64,000 nucleotides of DNA, from contig MVBO01000010.1 of assembly GCA_002261195.1 (NCBI GenBank), forward strand, positions 1 through 64,000, given 5' to 3'. The stretch is from Bifiguratus adelaidae (lineage: Eukaryota; Mucoromycota; Endogonomycetes; Endogonales). Both the position numbers and the translations under genes were made by a program. Below are positions 35,633-47,200 of the stretch, in pieces. Below the pieces are notes generated by a model, which was not told the origin of the DNA, made no database searches, and saw only the letters and a list, made by a program, of their open reading frames with translations. How positions within the stretch are numbered: position 1 is the stretch's first letter; the number at the start of each line of letters is the position of its first letter.

Positions 35633-37457
35633 ATGGAAGATATCGCGAGAGTTCATCCGCGATCATTCAATCCAGACAACATGGATAGGATTCCGACGGA
35701 CTTTCAGCGCATGCAGTGCAGACGATCGGACTTTAGTAACGATTCTGCGGATCCAAGATACGGTTCAATGACACGCCCAACGATCACACGTTCAAAGCAG
35801 TCTTATTACGATTGCATGTACGCTGAAACCAGTCCCTCAGCCAGATCAACGGGCGGTAGCATGCCGATACGGCGATATCACGACGCAGGTCTGAGGCCTA
35901 TCGGCTACATTGATGAGAATTATAGACGAATTAAGACATTGGGCAAAGGCAATTTTGGAAAGGTATATCTGGCAGAGCATCGACACACCAAAGAGAAGGT
36001 TGGTGTATATGACGTGGTCCCAATTCCGTTGCATGGCTACCACTTTCCTTTCCAGGTTGCTATCAAAGCAGTTGACAAACGCAATTTCAAGAACGAAGAT
36101 CAGAAAATCCACGCATTCAATGAGAAGGGGATCTCTGAAACGTTCTCAATGGGATTGTCGCACCCGAACATTGTTGCCGTGCATGAGGTCTTCCAAGATC
36201 GCGATTTTATCTGGATTGTGATGGAGTACTTGGAAGGTGGTGAGCTTTTTGACAGAATCAAGGAAGAAGGTCGCTTGAGCGAACGGGATGCCAAAAAATG
36301 GTTTAGGGAAATCGTCAAAGGTAGGCATTTTGCGCCGCAAGAGAATTACAAACGCTGACAACAACACAATTCTTTAGCCGTGGACTACATTCATCGCGTA
36401 AGCTTCTCTATGTTTTCACTCTTGCACCTCCAGCTCACACTATCTCGTGATACTTGCAGCATCATATCGTACACCGCGATCTAAAACCTGAGAACATCCT
36501 CCTCGACTTGGATGGCAATGTCCGTCTCTGCGATTTTGGATTTGGCAAATTCTGCAATCGCAACCAAGTTTTGCAGACATACTGTGGTAGTCCATTTTAC
36601 GCGGCGCCGGAGATGGTAAGCCAAAATTACTTATCGTGGATCAAAAAGCTTATCACTCGAAATAGGTTACGGCTACACCCTACATTGGACCACCAGCGGA
36701 TATATGGTCCTGTGGAGTAATACTATACGCGATGCTAAGCGGCAAATTGCCTTTTCAATCAGAGAATATGCCTGAGCTTTTCGAGAAAATCAGCAATGGC
36801 CAATACGCCAAATCTCGTTTCATTCCACAGCTTGCGCAAGATGTCATCAATTGGATGCTGCAAGTGGCACCGCAGGATCGGGCTACAGCAGCATCCATAT
36901 TACAACATCCGTGGTTGCAAGAGCCGCTCTCACTAAGAGATCGTCACTCCGCTGAGGATCTAAACTACTTGAATATTGCCCGGAAATTTGTATCAGATGA
37001 AATGGCATCATATCATCAATACCGAGCGAAATCAAGTGGCCGTCCTCAAAGCCTTATGGCACGTCAGCCTGCACCATCCGTCAAGAACGCTGTAGTGCCG
37101 AGAGCTCGCCAAGACTGGAGCGCACCTCGCTCGCACACAGCACCTATGGTAGAGGATCGACAGAGTCTTCATGTGCGCTTCGCACCAGCTGAAGATGTGA
37201 TTGAATCGTCAAATACTTCCACTGCTTCCTCTTGCGACATGCAAAGTGTTGATGAATCAGCCTTGACACAACCGAATGATGGCGCCTTTCCGCAAAAGGA
37301 TGCCAAGCGGCGAACATCGTTTTTTGTGAAGAAAGGCAAGGTCGCACCAGCTGCCGAAGCTGTTTCAGACAATGAGAATGTGGATGTACGACCTACCAAG
37401 CTCAGCAAGATGCGATCATTCTTTAGTTTCAATCGCAAATTTGCACAAGAAGCATGA
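35633..37457 (+). CDS. CAMK-type serine/threonine protein kinase
   Basis: Five phase-checked exons: 35633-35998, 36056-36320, 36378-36397 (20 nt), 36460-36615, 36666-37457, 532 residues. Kinase motifs: glycine loop [18 protein letters not shown] lysine, [12 protein letters not shown] catalytic loop, DFGFG, activation segment [13 protein letters not shown], and [20 protein letters not shown]. The APE and DFG details place it with AMPK/SNF1-related CAMK kinases; the substrate is unknown. The C-terminal 200 residues are disordered and basic, ending [17 protein letters not shown]. The 57-nt intron at 35999-36055 is in frame without a stop; removing it restores the kinase alignment. An in-frame ATG at 35555 would add 26 residues. 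A broken copy of its last exon lies at 38.7-39.0 kb. Confidence 0.9.
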
Positions 37458-37624
37458 TTCAGGCAATGGAAAGAGACCTGGAACGACACTGTTACTATAG
37501 AGGCTCGTTCTTGCCCTTGTACAATATCAACATAGAGATTTTCAAGCAGAATGCTGCCGGGCGGCTTCAACATGCTATGATGAGTGTGTGACCAGGGTAG
37601 AGTAGCTGTGTACGAAGGCAATAT

Positions 37625-38130
37625 GGAGTGCGAGCCGTCAATGAGCCCCTCTTGGACACATTTTGCGAGTTCGCCAATAGTTTCTTCCATAGGCACATGG
37701 GGATCGACTCTGGCACACTCAAACGAATCGAGCTTCTTTCTAGAGCCATTCAAATGTTGCAAGATGCTGTTGATGCTCTTTCGGATACTTGCTGGTGAGT
37801 CATCGGAGCAAAGTTTGGACCGAGTCCACCTTTGACAGAAAGAAAGGTCTTGTCTTTTGTTTCCGTATGTGCCTTGAAGAATTCGTCAATCAGAACGAGA
37901 TTGGCGTCCATAATGGGTGGTAACCCGTAACATTTAGCTCCGTTAAGTAATTGGCCGCTTGATCGAAGGCATATCGCATGATTTTGATCGATTCCTCTTG
38001 TGAGGGATTATGTGCTCTTGTGGTGAATCCTGTGTCCAATCATTACATGCGTTTGGGCCTTGCAGTCTTAGCCATGAGCCTAAAGCCTAGGGCAGACAAA
38101 TGTCTTGATGAGTTGCCAATGTTTACTTGC
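37625..38130 (-). pseudogene. Aldo-keto reductase (pyridoxal reductase-like) pseudogene
   Basis: Three consecutive stretches match an aldo-keto reductase of the Plr1 type but lie in different frames: SSRHLSALGFRLMAKTARPK, then SIKIMRYAFDQAANYL with CYGLPPIMDANLVLIDEFF and KTFLSVKGGLGPNFAP, then SPASIRKSINSILQHLNGSR with FECARVDPHVPMEETIGEL. Stops and frameshifts separate them and the barrel is cut off soon after EGLIDG, so the C-terminal half is missing. No intron sites explain the breaks. It is nonfunctional as it stands. Confidence 0.75.
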
Positions 38131-38699
38131 ATACTTGGATAAAGGCTGGACATGCAGGAAACCATAGACTTAATAATGGAGCGATCGGATTGACGGGATG
38201 TCAATTATTCCGTTAATGGCGACGCGTACGACTTCCTCTCTTGCATCGGCCCAGTTAGAAGGCTGAAGGCGGCCAGATCTGGATGTTTGTTCGGCTTCTT
38301 TGTTTCAGATCCTAGTCGAAAGTTGTTGCCATCCATTGGCGCATGGAGAAGAGGACTGTGCGACACAATGGCCTACAATCAGCGCAAATCCGAATATGCA
38401 CACGATTTCTCATCAACACCACCATGACAGGCAATCACGTTGTTGAAGGTGTGGAACATGTATTGAATAGCCATCAAGAGATTGAACTTGAGCATGGGCA
38501 TTCTAGCGTTTCCCTTATCTTTAGGTATAGATTTCATTCGTCTAGTCTCTATTGAGAATGAGCCCTTGCTTGCCCCGTGTACATATCATTCATCCCGAGC
38601 ACATTCAGTGTTTGTCCTCAAAATCTCACGGCCCGTCACCCATTGCCATTGCCATTCGTCAGGAACGGTCCAGTTCTGAGACTCGCCAACATGGTTTTG
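38131..38699. other. Unresolved debris between two pseudogenes
   Basis: Only short interrupted frames on both strands. Its position between two decayed genes suggests more eroded coding sequence, but I could not recognise a family. Confidence 0.3.
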
Positions 38700-39045
38700 A
38701 TGCGATTCAATGATGGCGCTTTTCCGCAAGGGAAACCCAAAAACAGCGAGTAAATTCCATTCCAAAGAAGAGTTGGTTTACACCGGCTGTTTGAAGCCAT
38801 CTCCGAGATTGAGAAGGCGGATGTACGACCAATCAAAGCTCAGCAAGATGCGATCGTTCTTCAGTTTCAATGAAAATCTTGCACAAGAAGCACGATGCAG
38901 GCCGATGGAAACAGACATTGGAACAATAGAGCAACTATATAGAATCGCTCTTGTCCTTGTACGATGTCGACATAGGAGCTTTCATGCAGAATGCTCCCAG
39001 ACGCTCGAAATAATCGTAAAAGATGTCGAATGCGTGCTTTTATAG
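38700..39045 (+). pseudogene. Broken duplicate of the kinase 3' end
   Basis: Nucleotide similarity to 37275-37560 is obvious by eye. GATGGCGC(C/T)TTTCCGCAA starts both copies, GGATGTACGACC and AAGCTCAGCAAGATGCGATC are shared, and both contain TTTCAAGCAG/TTTCATGCAG-AATGCT after the stop. The copy carries indels that move the frame (the [20 protein letters not shown] end is still readable) and has no kinase domain. It includes sequence 3' of the parent stop, so it is a DNA-level duplication, not a processed transcript of the coding region alone. Confidence 0.8.
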
Positions 39046-39076
39046 ACTATGTACAGCGCTGGTAGCAATGGTGGCT

Positions 39077-39399
39077 CTATGATCGTTGCTTCGGCGTCAC
39101 ATCTTGAACACCCGCAAATGGTGTCACTTTTGGTTTGTTCTCGGCTGCAATCTGCTCCGCAGGCACATCAACGTCGCTAAAGTCATCCTGTGAGACAGCA
39201 AGGATTGAATAGGCATCTGCAGATGCGTGATCAGTGGAGCGATCAATGACAGATTTGTGCACTCACAGACGGCTCCAACAAAGGTCAGTAATCCAGCTAG
39301 AGTAGCCGCGTTCCGAAGGCGATATGGAGCTCTCGCCCGCTGCAAGGCAGGAGTAAACCCGTAACCTTTTGGCTGAGTGTATATCTTTTGCTTGTCCAT
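39077..39399 (-). CDS. COA3: COA3, cytochrome c oxidase assembly factor 3
   Basis: Single-pass inner-membrane protein which, with Cox14, controls Cox1 synthesis and early complex IV assembly. Two phase-checked exons (minus): 39399-39267 and 39216-39077, 90 residues. The family pattern is complete: KGYGFTPALQRARAPYRLRN before the membrane segment TLAGLLTFVGAVYAYSILAV, then QDDFSDVD. The start codon lies 28 bp from that of the divergent gene at 39428. Confidence 0.88.
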
Positions 39400-39427
39400 T
39401 AGAGAAGGTGTGGCTGATAAAGGAGTT

Positions 39428-40568
39428 ATGCTAACAAGGGCACATTTGGCACGAGTAGCCATCCTTTTGGGCATACTGTTCCTGATTGGGCTCTTGCAAG
39501 GACGCTATAGCGGTACGGGCAGAGCAACGCAGGGTATGATGAGCATGGCTGATTCTCTGTGCTTTCTAGGTCAAAAGTATACATCCACATCCTTCTGGAG
39601 AGACACCCGACGGCAGCACAGGAAATCTCAAGGGCCGCCACTGACGATTGTTACTGCCGCGAGTGCTAATCACTTTTGTGCGGTAGAGGCTTTCGTGTAT
39701 TCCCTACACGCAGTCAAGAAAGATGTCAAGAGTTGGCAGTTTCCGCGGGTTCTCGTCTATAGTCTAGGCATCAACGGATCGCATGTGGATATACTGCAAA
39801 ACATGAAAGGCGCCGGGTATATCGACAACTACATAGCGTTCGACTATTCCCGATATCCATCGTTCTGGAACATTGATAGCGAAAGAGGTCAATATGCTTG
39901 GAAAGTCGGCATCGTTAATGAGGTAGCAGAACAGTACGGCGGCGTGGTCCTATGGCTGGACTCTGGAGACATCGTCAATGCCGATTTCATCCGCTTGATG
40001 CCACGGTTCATTCGAAAAGTCGGAGGATTTTGGTCGCCCCGGTCGACAGGAACGATTGGATCTTTTACGCACGAAGGAATGTTTCAATATTATGCCGCAA
40101 ACCGAGACGATTATGCATCTTTTCCCAACTGCAACGGTGCCGCATTGGGCTTCGATACCAGCAATCCAAGAATTGTTACCGAGCTATTACGACCATGGTT
40201 AGATTGTGCGACAAACAAAGCTTGCATCGCTCCCCCCGGTTCAGATCGAACAAATCACCGCCAAGACCAAGCTGCTATCACCTTCCTCGCCTATCGATCT
40301 GGCTTTACTTGTTATGAATATCCAGAGTATCATGGCCTTACCATACATCAGGACAAGGCATGTTATGCACGACTCTCTGAGCTAGACAAGCAAGGTCGTT
40401 TACTCCACCCCAGTGTCATCGGTAAGTGTGTCAGCGGGAGAAGAGCCGATCCCCGCTGATCGCTTTCGTGATTTGCCAAAAATTGACATTTTGATTTGTA
40501 CAGACTACCCGGAATGGACTGCGGCAGACACTGCCAAGTTGCGGCAAGGGAAACAGCAATCGGCCTGA
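39428..40568 (+). CDS. Type II membrane glycosyltransferase-like protein (DUF1647-like)
   Basis: Two phase-checked exons, 39428-40421 and 40504-40568, 352 residues. An N-terminal signal anchor (LARVAILLGILFLIGLLQ) suggests a Golgi luminal enzyme. The body resembles DUF1647/GT-A-like proteins: LTIVTAASANHFCAVEAFVYSL, VLVYSLGI, then VVLWLDSGDIV in place of a classical DxD, and NCNGAALGFD. Donor and acceptor sugars cannot be inferred. A longer frame opens at 39377, but the Met at 39428 precedes the anchor and avoids overlap with COA3. Confidence 0.7.
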
Positions 40569-41042
40569 ATTAGGGAAAGGCTAGAGACATCCCTAAGCGC
40601 GCGTCCTCATCGTGCGATCCTATACTAATGTAAACATATCTTGTACAGTAATAGACGCCCCTTACATTTAGGATAGTCGAACATGAGTTTGACGTTCGAC
40701 ATTGGATATCGAGATAAACGTGTTCGTGTGGGATGGATATCCAAGTTTGTCAGAAAATGCTAAAATGGAACGAACAGGTCCTTGTCACTCGCAGTGTCGT
40801 GTCAACCATTGTATGCCCATGTTTCAAGCTTTTTATGATTTTGAACGCTCGATTATGTACAAAGTGTCTCAGCTGCTAGCAGCAGTATGCTCCAATAAAC
40901 TTTTGTTTGCTCTGCGGTAAGAATCGTGTGGATAAGGTCGGGTTCGAGATGCGCTCGCGCATGATGAGGAGGGGGAATCAATTCGGTTTTCGTGTCGGCT
41001 CAACGAGTCGTCGAGACCCTATTGCAGCTGAATGACACGCAC
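40569..41042. other. Intergenic, nothing recognised
   Basis: Contains the 3' region of the glycosyltransferase-like gene and short frames without coding character. Confidence 0.4.
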
Positions 41043-41266
41043 TTATCGCATTCGGGACTTGAGTAACGTGCAATTCGCTCGGGAATGTCCGTAACGTCCG
41101 CACCATGTGCTGCAAACCAATGCCTTGTTAGACGTGGGGTGGATAAGCTAGAACCACACTGAGGCTATAATCCTTACCATTGCCCGCCTTGTAGATTCAA
41201 AGGTGGTATATGCTGTACTGGCGCCACTGGCTTCTGCGTTTTCGGTGCTGGCTTTGCGAAAGGCAT
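41043..41266 (-). CDS. 51-residue zinc-knuckle microprotein
   Basis: Two exons (minus), 41266-41178 and 41109-41043, joined by a 68-nt intron with a GTAAGG donor and TTTGCAG acceptor; the phases match and the product ends at a TAA. The N-terminal 29 residues are Pro/Lys/Gln-rich (MPFAKPAPKTQKPVAPVQ), followed by one CCHC knuckle of exact spacing C-x2-C-x4-H-x4-C (CTWCGRYGHSRANC) and a basic tail. The first Cys of the knuckle is created by the splice. Such knuckles bind single-stranded RNA or DNA or act as protein contacts. It may be a real microprotein or the last exons of a larger or decayed gene. Confidence 0.5.
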
Positions 41267-42120
41267 GTGAGGAGCGTCTTATGTGCAAGCTGGTCTATGC
41301 GGTGATGTACTCAATCGACAGAACGATTAATACAAGGGCTAACACGAGTAAACAACGTGAAGCAAGAGATGAAAGATTTGTCTCCATGAAAATGGTAGAT
41401 CAAATTGCTTATATGGCACCCGACTTGAATTGATGGGAAGAACGTTGAGCAAGTGTAGATTCAAAGCTTCTATTCTAGGGAACGTTTTTTGACAGCTTTC
41501 GTGTGCTACATTCATTTACGCTCAGGGTTGTCCTAAAAGGAAATGATCTCCTCCACTTTGAATTCCTATTTGGCAGCCCTTAAACAGTGCAAGAAAGATT
41601 CGCAAAGCGTGTTCTAAACTTCCCAGTTGCCCCATAAGAGGCCGGGGGAAGATTGGTGATTGTTCGCAAGCAGAACTTTTGGGCGAGCTGTTCCCTTAAC
41701 GTACCAATTCTCCCCCAACGGAACGATATTCAGGACTAAGAAAACTGGCGAGCCGATGCACTCTGGTACACACATTTTGTTTCGTCTTACTTGAGACTTT
41801 TGCATCCTGCATCTGAAGGCATGATATTTTCTGGTTAGTGGATCCACAGATCGTAACACAGTGCAACTTGGCGGAGCGTTGATTGACATTGGCGGCTTAT
41901 AAGTGGTAGCGGGATCATGTGGAAAGCCGGAACCACACCACAGGGGCCGCCACACAATCTGTCAACTCGTTTTCAGGGGCGCAGACACTAAACAACCGAA
42001 CAATCTCTGTTCTGCCAAATGAGATTTCGTGATGTAACGCGTTGTACCGCGCGGTCCCGTTTTGGAAGCGCGTCGCATTCCATTTGATCGAGTGCGGATG
42101 CGTATTGGTTTGTCTTCAGG
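41267..42120. other. Intergenic, one doubtful reading frame
   Basis: A 113-codon frame on the minus strand (41614-41955) shows no domain and unremarkable composition; I do not call it. The rest is presumably promoter for the gene at 42121. Confidence 0.3.
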
Positions 42121-44010
42121 ATGGCAGCAGCAAGTGAGATCGTGGTAAACTCCATGGAGCACGAACATATCGCACGCGTTCCCAACAGTCCGAGAAAGAT
42201 GTTATCACAACCGTCATCTAATCCAGCCTCGCCACTCTCGAGCCCGTTTTCAACGCCAGTAGCCACGCCTACTACACCTCGGTTTCGACAGTCGTACCTG
42301 ACTGGTATTGTGCTCGCTTCACCTGAGGCCGAAAGGACTCCCTGGCAAGATACAGAACAGTTGTTGGACAAGATTATGAGTCATAAGACCAAGTTCGACT
42401 CGTATCCTGACTCGGACACTGACGGAGAGGACGAAGTCATATCACGTTCCCGGTCTGCCTCCATAGAGCTATCATCAACACCGCCCGTTACCACGCATTC
42501 CCCCATACTGTCGCTTTCGAAAAAAAAGACCACTGTACCTGAGGAAGACTCCTTACGGCCCCGCGAGTGAGTAGAGCAGAATATCTTGCCCATCCGCAGG
42601 CTGACTGATTGCATTCCCTAGTGAAACAAATACAATGCAACCGGAAGACAGAGCGAGTAACACGGGCCTAGATGGCATCGATAGTCGAATTAGCGACGTC
42701 CCCTCACCAACACGACGGCATTCCCGCCGAGTATCAAAAAAACCGTCCTCATGGTGGGCAGCAAAGGAAGATTTGTTATTCGCTACTCGCTCTGCTGCTA
42801 CCCCGAAGCAGCATACTGGCACGAGAAAAACTACACAAAAAGTTGACCATAAACAGCACCGAAAGCAGCGGCAGAAAGTTGACTGCGAGCACATTGAACA
42901 TAAAATTGCGGATACGAGTAAAGGTAAATGTTACGATTTACATTGCGTGGGGATTAGGATTCATAAATACATTCTCAGAGAGGGCAGAAATGAAAGTGAA
43001 AACCCCTCACTCTGACAAGCGTTCGTTGTCGGCCGATAATGACATTATGAAAGATGAAGCGAAGAGCAGCATTGGCTATGAGAAACGCGAAAACCAGGGT
43101 ACGTAAACACGTACTAATCCTTATCTTATTAGTACTCATCCTGGGTATAGCACTTCCAACCGCCGATGACTTGCTACTGGACGACGAGAACCCATTTGGT
43201 ATGTATTCCACTCCCGTTAGGATGCCTGTGCAAGCATTCAACCTGTTCTCAGTCGATCTCTTGACGAGGTTCAACAAGCGTCTGAGTGCAACTTCCCCTC
43301 CAGCACCCAATGCAAAGCGACAACGGCATGACGTGGAGGACAATGATCTCGCGAATCCGCGTAAGGTATGGATACCATGATTTGTGATTCGAGAGACAGA
43401 CCATTGACGTCGTTGTTTCTCCTTTGATAATGACAGCCGCTGGGCCAGGTGCGCCATATCAATTTGCTTGATAACTCTCAGGCGTTGGGTGCGAGCAAAC
43501 CCATGGTTAGTACTGTTCTTCTTGGGGATTACTGAGGTTCTATTTCTAACATATCGCTTCCCAGGCAAGAAGCAACATCCTGAAGTACCAGGCTCCAAAA
43601 GTGAGGCTCAACGATTTACGTCCACATGTCACTGATCCGTGTGACTTTGCAGACCACCTGGGAGAAGAGGTGTCAGACTTCTTATGATGATGATCCCCTG
43701 TCAAGCATCAAGATTGCAGTAAGTGGTGGTATCGACTTTGTGGGACGTTGATTAAACATCTATGGTTAGGCATTGGGTTCCAACACATTTTATCAGAAAT
43801 TAATCCGCGAGGAAGAGAAGGTGTGTAGAATTTATTATCGGCGCTTCCAGATTTCTAACGGTTCTATAGCCTGCCGAGCCACTCATCGCGAATCCCTTCA
43901 AGCTTCGAACGCTGAAGACGCACACGTCGAGATCACCAATCGGGAAATCGCGAACATTGACAGGAACATTGCCTCGAGACGATGACGAGTTCTATTTCTC
44001 GGACGAATGA
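42121..44010 (+). CDS. Uncharacterised S/T-P-rich disordered protein
   Basis: Nine phase-checked exons: 42121-42566, 42622-42923, 42988-43098, 43151-43365, 43437-43505, 43568-43603, then exons at about 43653-43718, 43770-43820 and 43870-44010. I do not recognise a family. The N-terminal half is disordered with many Ser-Pro and Thr-Pro sites (SPRKMLS, NPASPLSSPFSTPVATPTTP), suggesting CDK or MAPK regulation. The middle is Lys/His-rich, with DDENPF and LIANPFKLR as short hydrophobic motifs. The acidic tail ends DDDEFYFSDE. The apparent membrane segment near 43100-43150 is intron, not protein. A nuclear, phospho-regulated protein is my inference only. It converges on APC1. Confidence 0.6.
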
Positions 44011-44205
44011 GGTACCATGATTACATCTCCCGTCAACGCGTTTTATAATCGGCGGCAGCCACATACCTTTCGCAACGTAGAAGCATATGGTCGCCTGAGT
44101 TGCATGTCACTTCGAGTTTGTGTAAATAACAAGACTATTCTAAATAGACCTAGCATAATATACATCTATCTATTGACAAAGTTTGCTTTACTGTACAGGT
44201 CTATT

Positions 44206-47200
44206 TCAGCTCTGGCCCTTGTTCAATACGTCCATCGCTAACTGAGTCACCAGTTCAACAGCTTGATGGCTTGCATCTTGCATGATGAGTCGCGCGCTAG
44301 CATTGACACGTGTGGTATCATCCTTGCAAGCTGTTAGAATGTTATGCACTGCTCTATGCAAAGTGACCCCGTCTGGAATATCGAAATAGTCCCAATAAAG
44401 CGCCAAGCGTTTGCGTTCCATATCCGTCCGACAAACGGATGCGAAGGATCGAAATGATAAGGCGTCTGATGTCGGCGTCCCTTGTATCTGACTAAGAAGT
44501 TTCGTCGTCACCTCTGTAAGCATGACACCCTCTTGAACCGTCTGTTCCAGTTGCATCTTCAGCGAGTCAACGTAGCCTTGCTGAAGAAGATGCTGTGTTG
44601 GATTCTCTGTTTGCGTTTGCAATTCAGCTTCCTGCAGTCGAGAATAATACGCTATGACAAGCTTGAGATTCCATAACGCAAGTAAGTCAGCCTCCTGCTG
44701 TACAGCTTGCTGGCATTGATAAAGCGACAAGTACATCTCGATGGCTTCTGGTTTGTCGGTTGCAAGGCATTCATACAGTATAGACGTGCAAAACGCCGAG
44801 AATTTTCGGGACAGTTCGGTTATCGAGTCCGGATTGCAAAAATGGTTTGCGAAAGCAAGAATTTGTGGATCAGCGGAGAAAGATATGATAAATTCATCTC
44901 GCGCAACCTTGCTGGGGAAGATATGTTGGGGACCGGAAATGTTGCCGGGAATCGAACGAGCGAAGATACTTCTGAAGCCCTTAGGATCCTGGAGTCACAT
45001 TAGCAAAAACATCTCAAATCGCGAACACAACCTACATCTTCATAGGTCAAATGACCCGTCTTCCTTTGGACGTAGATGCAACCCTTTTCGAGCAAGCTGC
45101 GAGCATACGTACGAGCATGTACGTCGTCCTGCAAATTAAGCCTCATCTTCCAATATCTAGGACCAGAGACCTCGATGGATTTGATGAGCTTCAGCTGAGG
45201 CAACAGGCACGGGGCGATCACTAAATGAGAGGATGTGGTGCGCTCCCGCAATCGCTTCTTCTCGTCATCTGCGTAAACAGTGATGATCACAGGCACATAG
45301 CAAGCTCGTCCCGTATCAACATCTCTAGGTATCAGGCACCTTGGCTCCACCGCCAGTACCCACAAATGACGCGCAGCTTGCAAGTGAGACACATTTTCGT
45401 TCGGAGTGGAAGGGAAGCGGGGGAAGAATGCCGCGATCAACGCTGCTATGGCTTGATTGGAATTACCTAGTGTGAATGTACCACCTCCAAGAAAAAGAAG
45501 GCCTATTGCCATATGTGACGCCATGTGGTCGCCGTAGTCGGTGTCCGCATTGATTCTGCCGTGGACTTTGCGAAAACGCTTGAGAGCATCCAAATCGCCG
45601 GTTCCCGCCATAATCATTGCTATCGAGATCATGATTACATCGAAACAAATTTTGACGGCCACCTTCGTCACTTTGCTGTCAGGACTCGTACCTGGTGGAA
45701 AGAGATTCAATATGCTTGATGCAGAATCAATTTGTCGCTTACCAAGGGTGTTTAGGCTTTCCTGCGCTGTGTCCATACACCGTAATAGCAGCTTGAACGC
45801 AGTATGATTGGCAGAGCCTGCGAAACGTAGTCCAAGTACAAAGCACGATCCAGCTGTAATGTTCCAGAAGGCTTGAGCCATGGCTGCGGTAGCGGCTTCC
45901 TTGCCATAGCTATACATGGCATTGAGCAAAAATGCCGGCTGTTGCGAGTTTAGCCAAGCTGTCGTTGGTTCAATTGCGTCCCAGAGGACAAGGTTGCGGC
46001 TGAGCGTACGAACGAACAAGAAATCGGGTCGTATATAATTGAGGACCGCAGCCGTGTCGGGGATATCGATCCGCTCTGCGACGTGTCGCTTGTTCGTGCG
46101 GAGGTACATGAGACCCAAAGCGATGGCTGCACTCGGAGAGGTGATGTTAATGTCTATAGATTCGCGCATCCTCGTTCGCCGTGTTTGGAATGTTCCCTGA
46201 CGATGCTCGAGAGCCAAGGTAGCATCCGGTCCACCTGCCATCAGGACGCGAAGATCGTCAACTATCCGGAGATCATGAAGACCGGCTACATCCCCTTTGC
46301 CAAGCGCAATCATACCTAAGGCCATGCCGGCAGACAGTGAATATGCTTCAGAGTGACTATTACCAGCTTCATTGCTGGTCTTATCCGAACGATTTATCTC
46401 CGTGAGCATGAGTTCAGTCATACGACGATGCGCGGAACTCATGTAAAGTATACCGATGCCGAGAATACACGTCGTCTGTGTTAGTGACGAGTGATACAAG
46501 TCGGTGGAGTTTGGTGGAAGAAGAGCAGGGATATGAATGGAGAGAAGGCGGGTAACTTTACCGTCCGAAGTGCCACAAAAAGCCGCACTAAGTCCCAAAA
46601 GTAAACCAATTGAGGCTATATCATGCTTTTGCGCAAGATATTTGTACCATTCGACGCTTGGCAATCGCCGGAGATGTCCATTGAGGCCCATAGCAAGCAA
46701 GAATCCCGCGTGATGGCAGTCAAGTTCCGAAGGCTTGTTATACAATATCCATGAGCCTGACACGTTGCTGTCTGGTTTGATGCGCAGACCTGCAGCAACG
46801 CCAGCATGAAATATTGGCCAGTCTATGTAATCAGGGGAATGGCCGTGCAAGGTGAGTTCAACGGTCGTATTTAGTGGGAGGACTTTTGCTGAGAGCACAA
46901 TGTCGGGGATGAACAGTTTCCGCGTCGGGTCCATCTGACAGGTCGAGTAGGTGAGCATTCCTTTTCCGATGGATAACGCTAACGTTCGGTTCGACAAGAC
47001 TCGCAGTTGTGTTTGGATTTTGGCTGTCCGCTCAGCGTCTGTATATTCCGGTCTGTCTGCGAACCGTATCTTCACGGCTTTTGATGACTGCAGAAGCTTC
47101 TGCACTTCTTTGATTCGCAAGTCGGATCCGAACAGCAAGTCAGTCACTTGGGTATCTCCAATGACGCTTCCATCATCCTGGTCAGCATATCGCACTACGG

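Noticed and set aside
41614-41955. 113-codon minus-strand reading frame
   Set aside because: Composition is unremarkable and no family, splice partners or promoter support it.
43099-43150. Transmembrane segment (HVLILILLVLILG) in the S/T-P-rich protein
   Set aside because: It is intron sequence with donor GTACGT, branch-like TACTAAT and acceptor TATAG; splicing it out joins the flanking frames.
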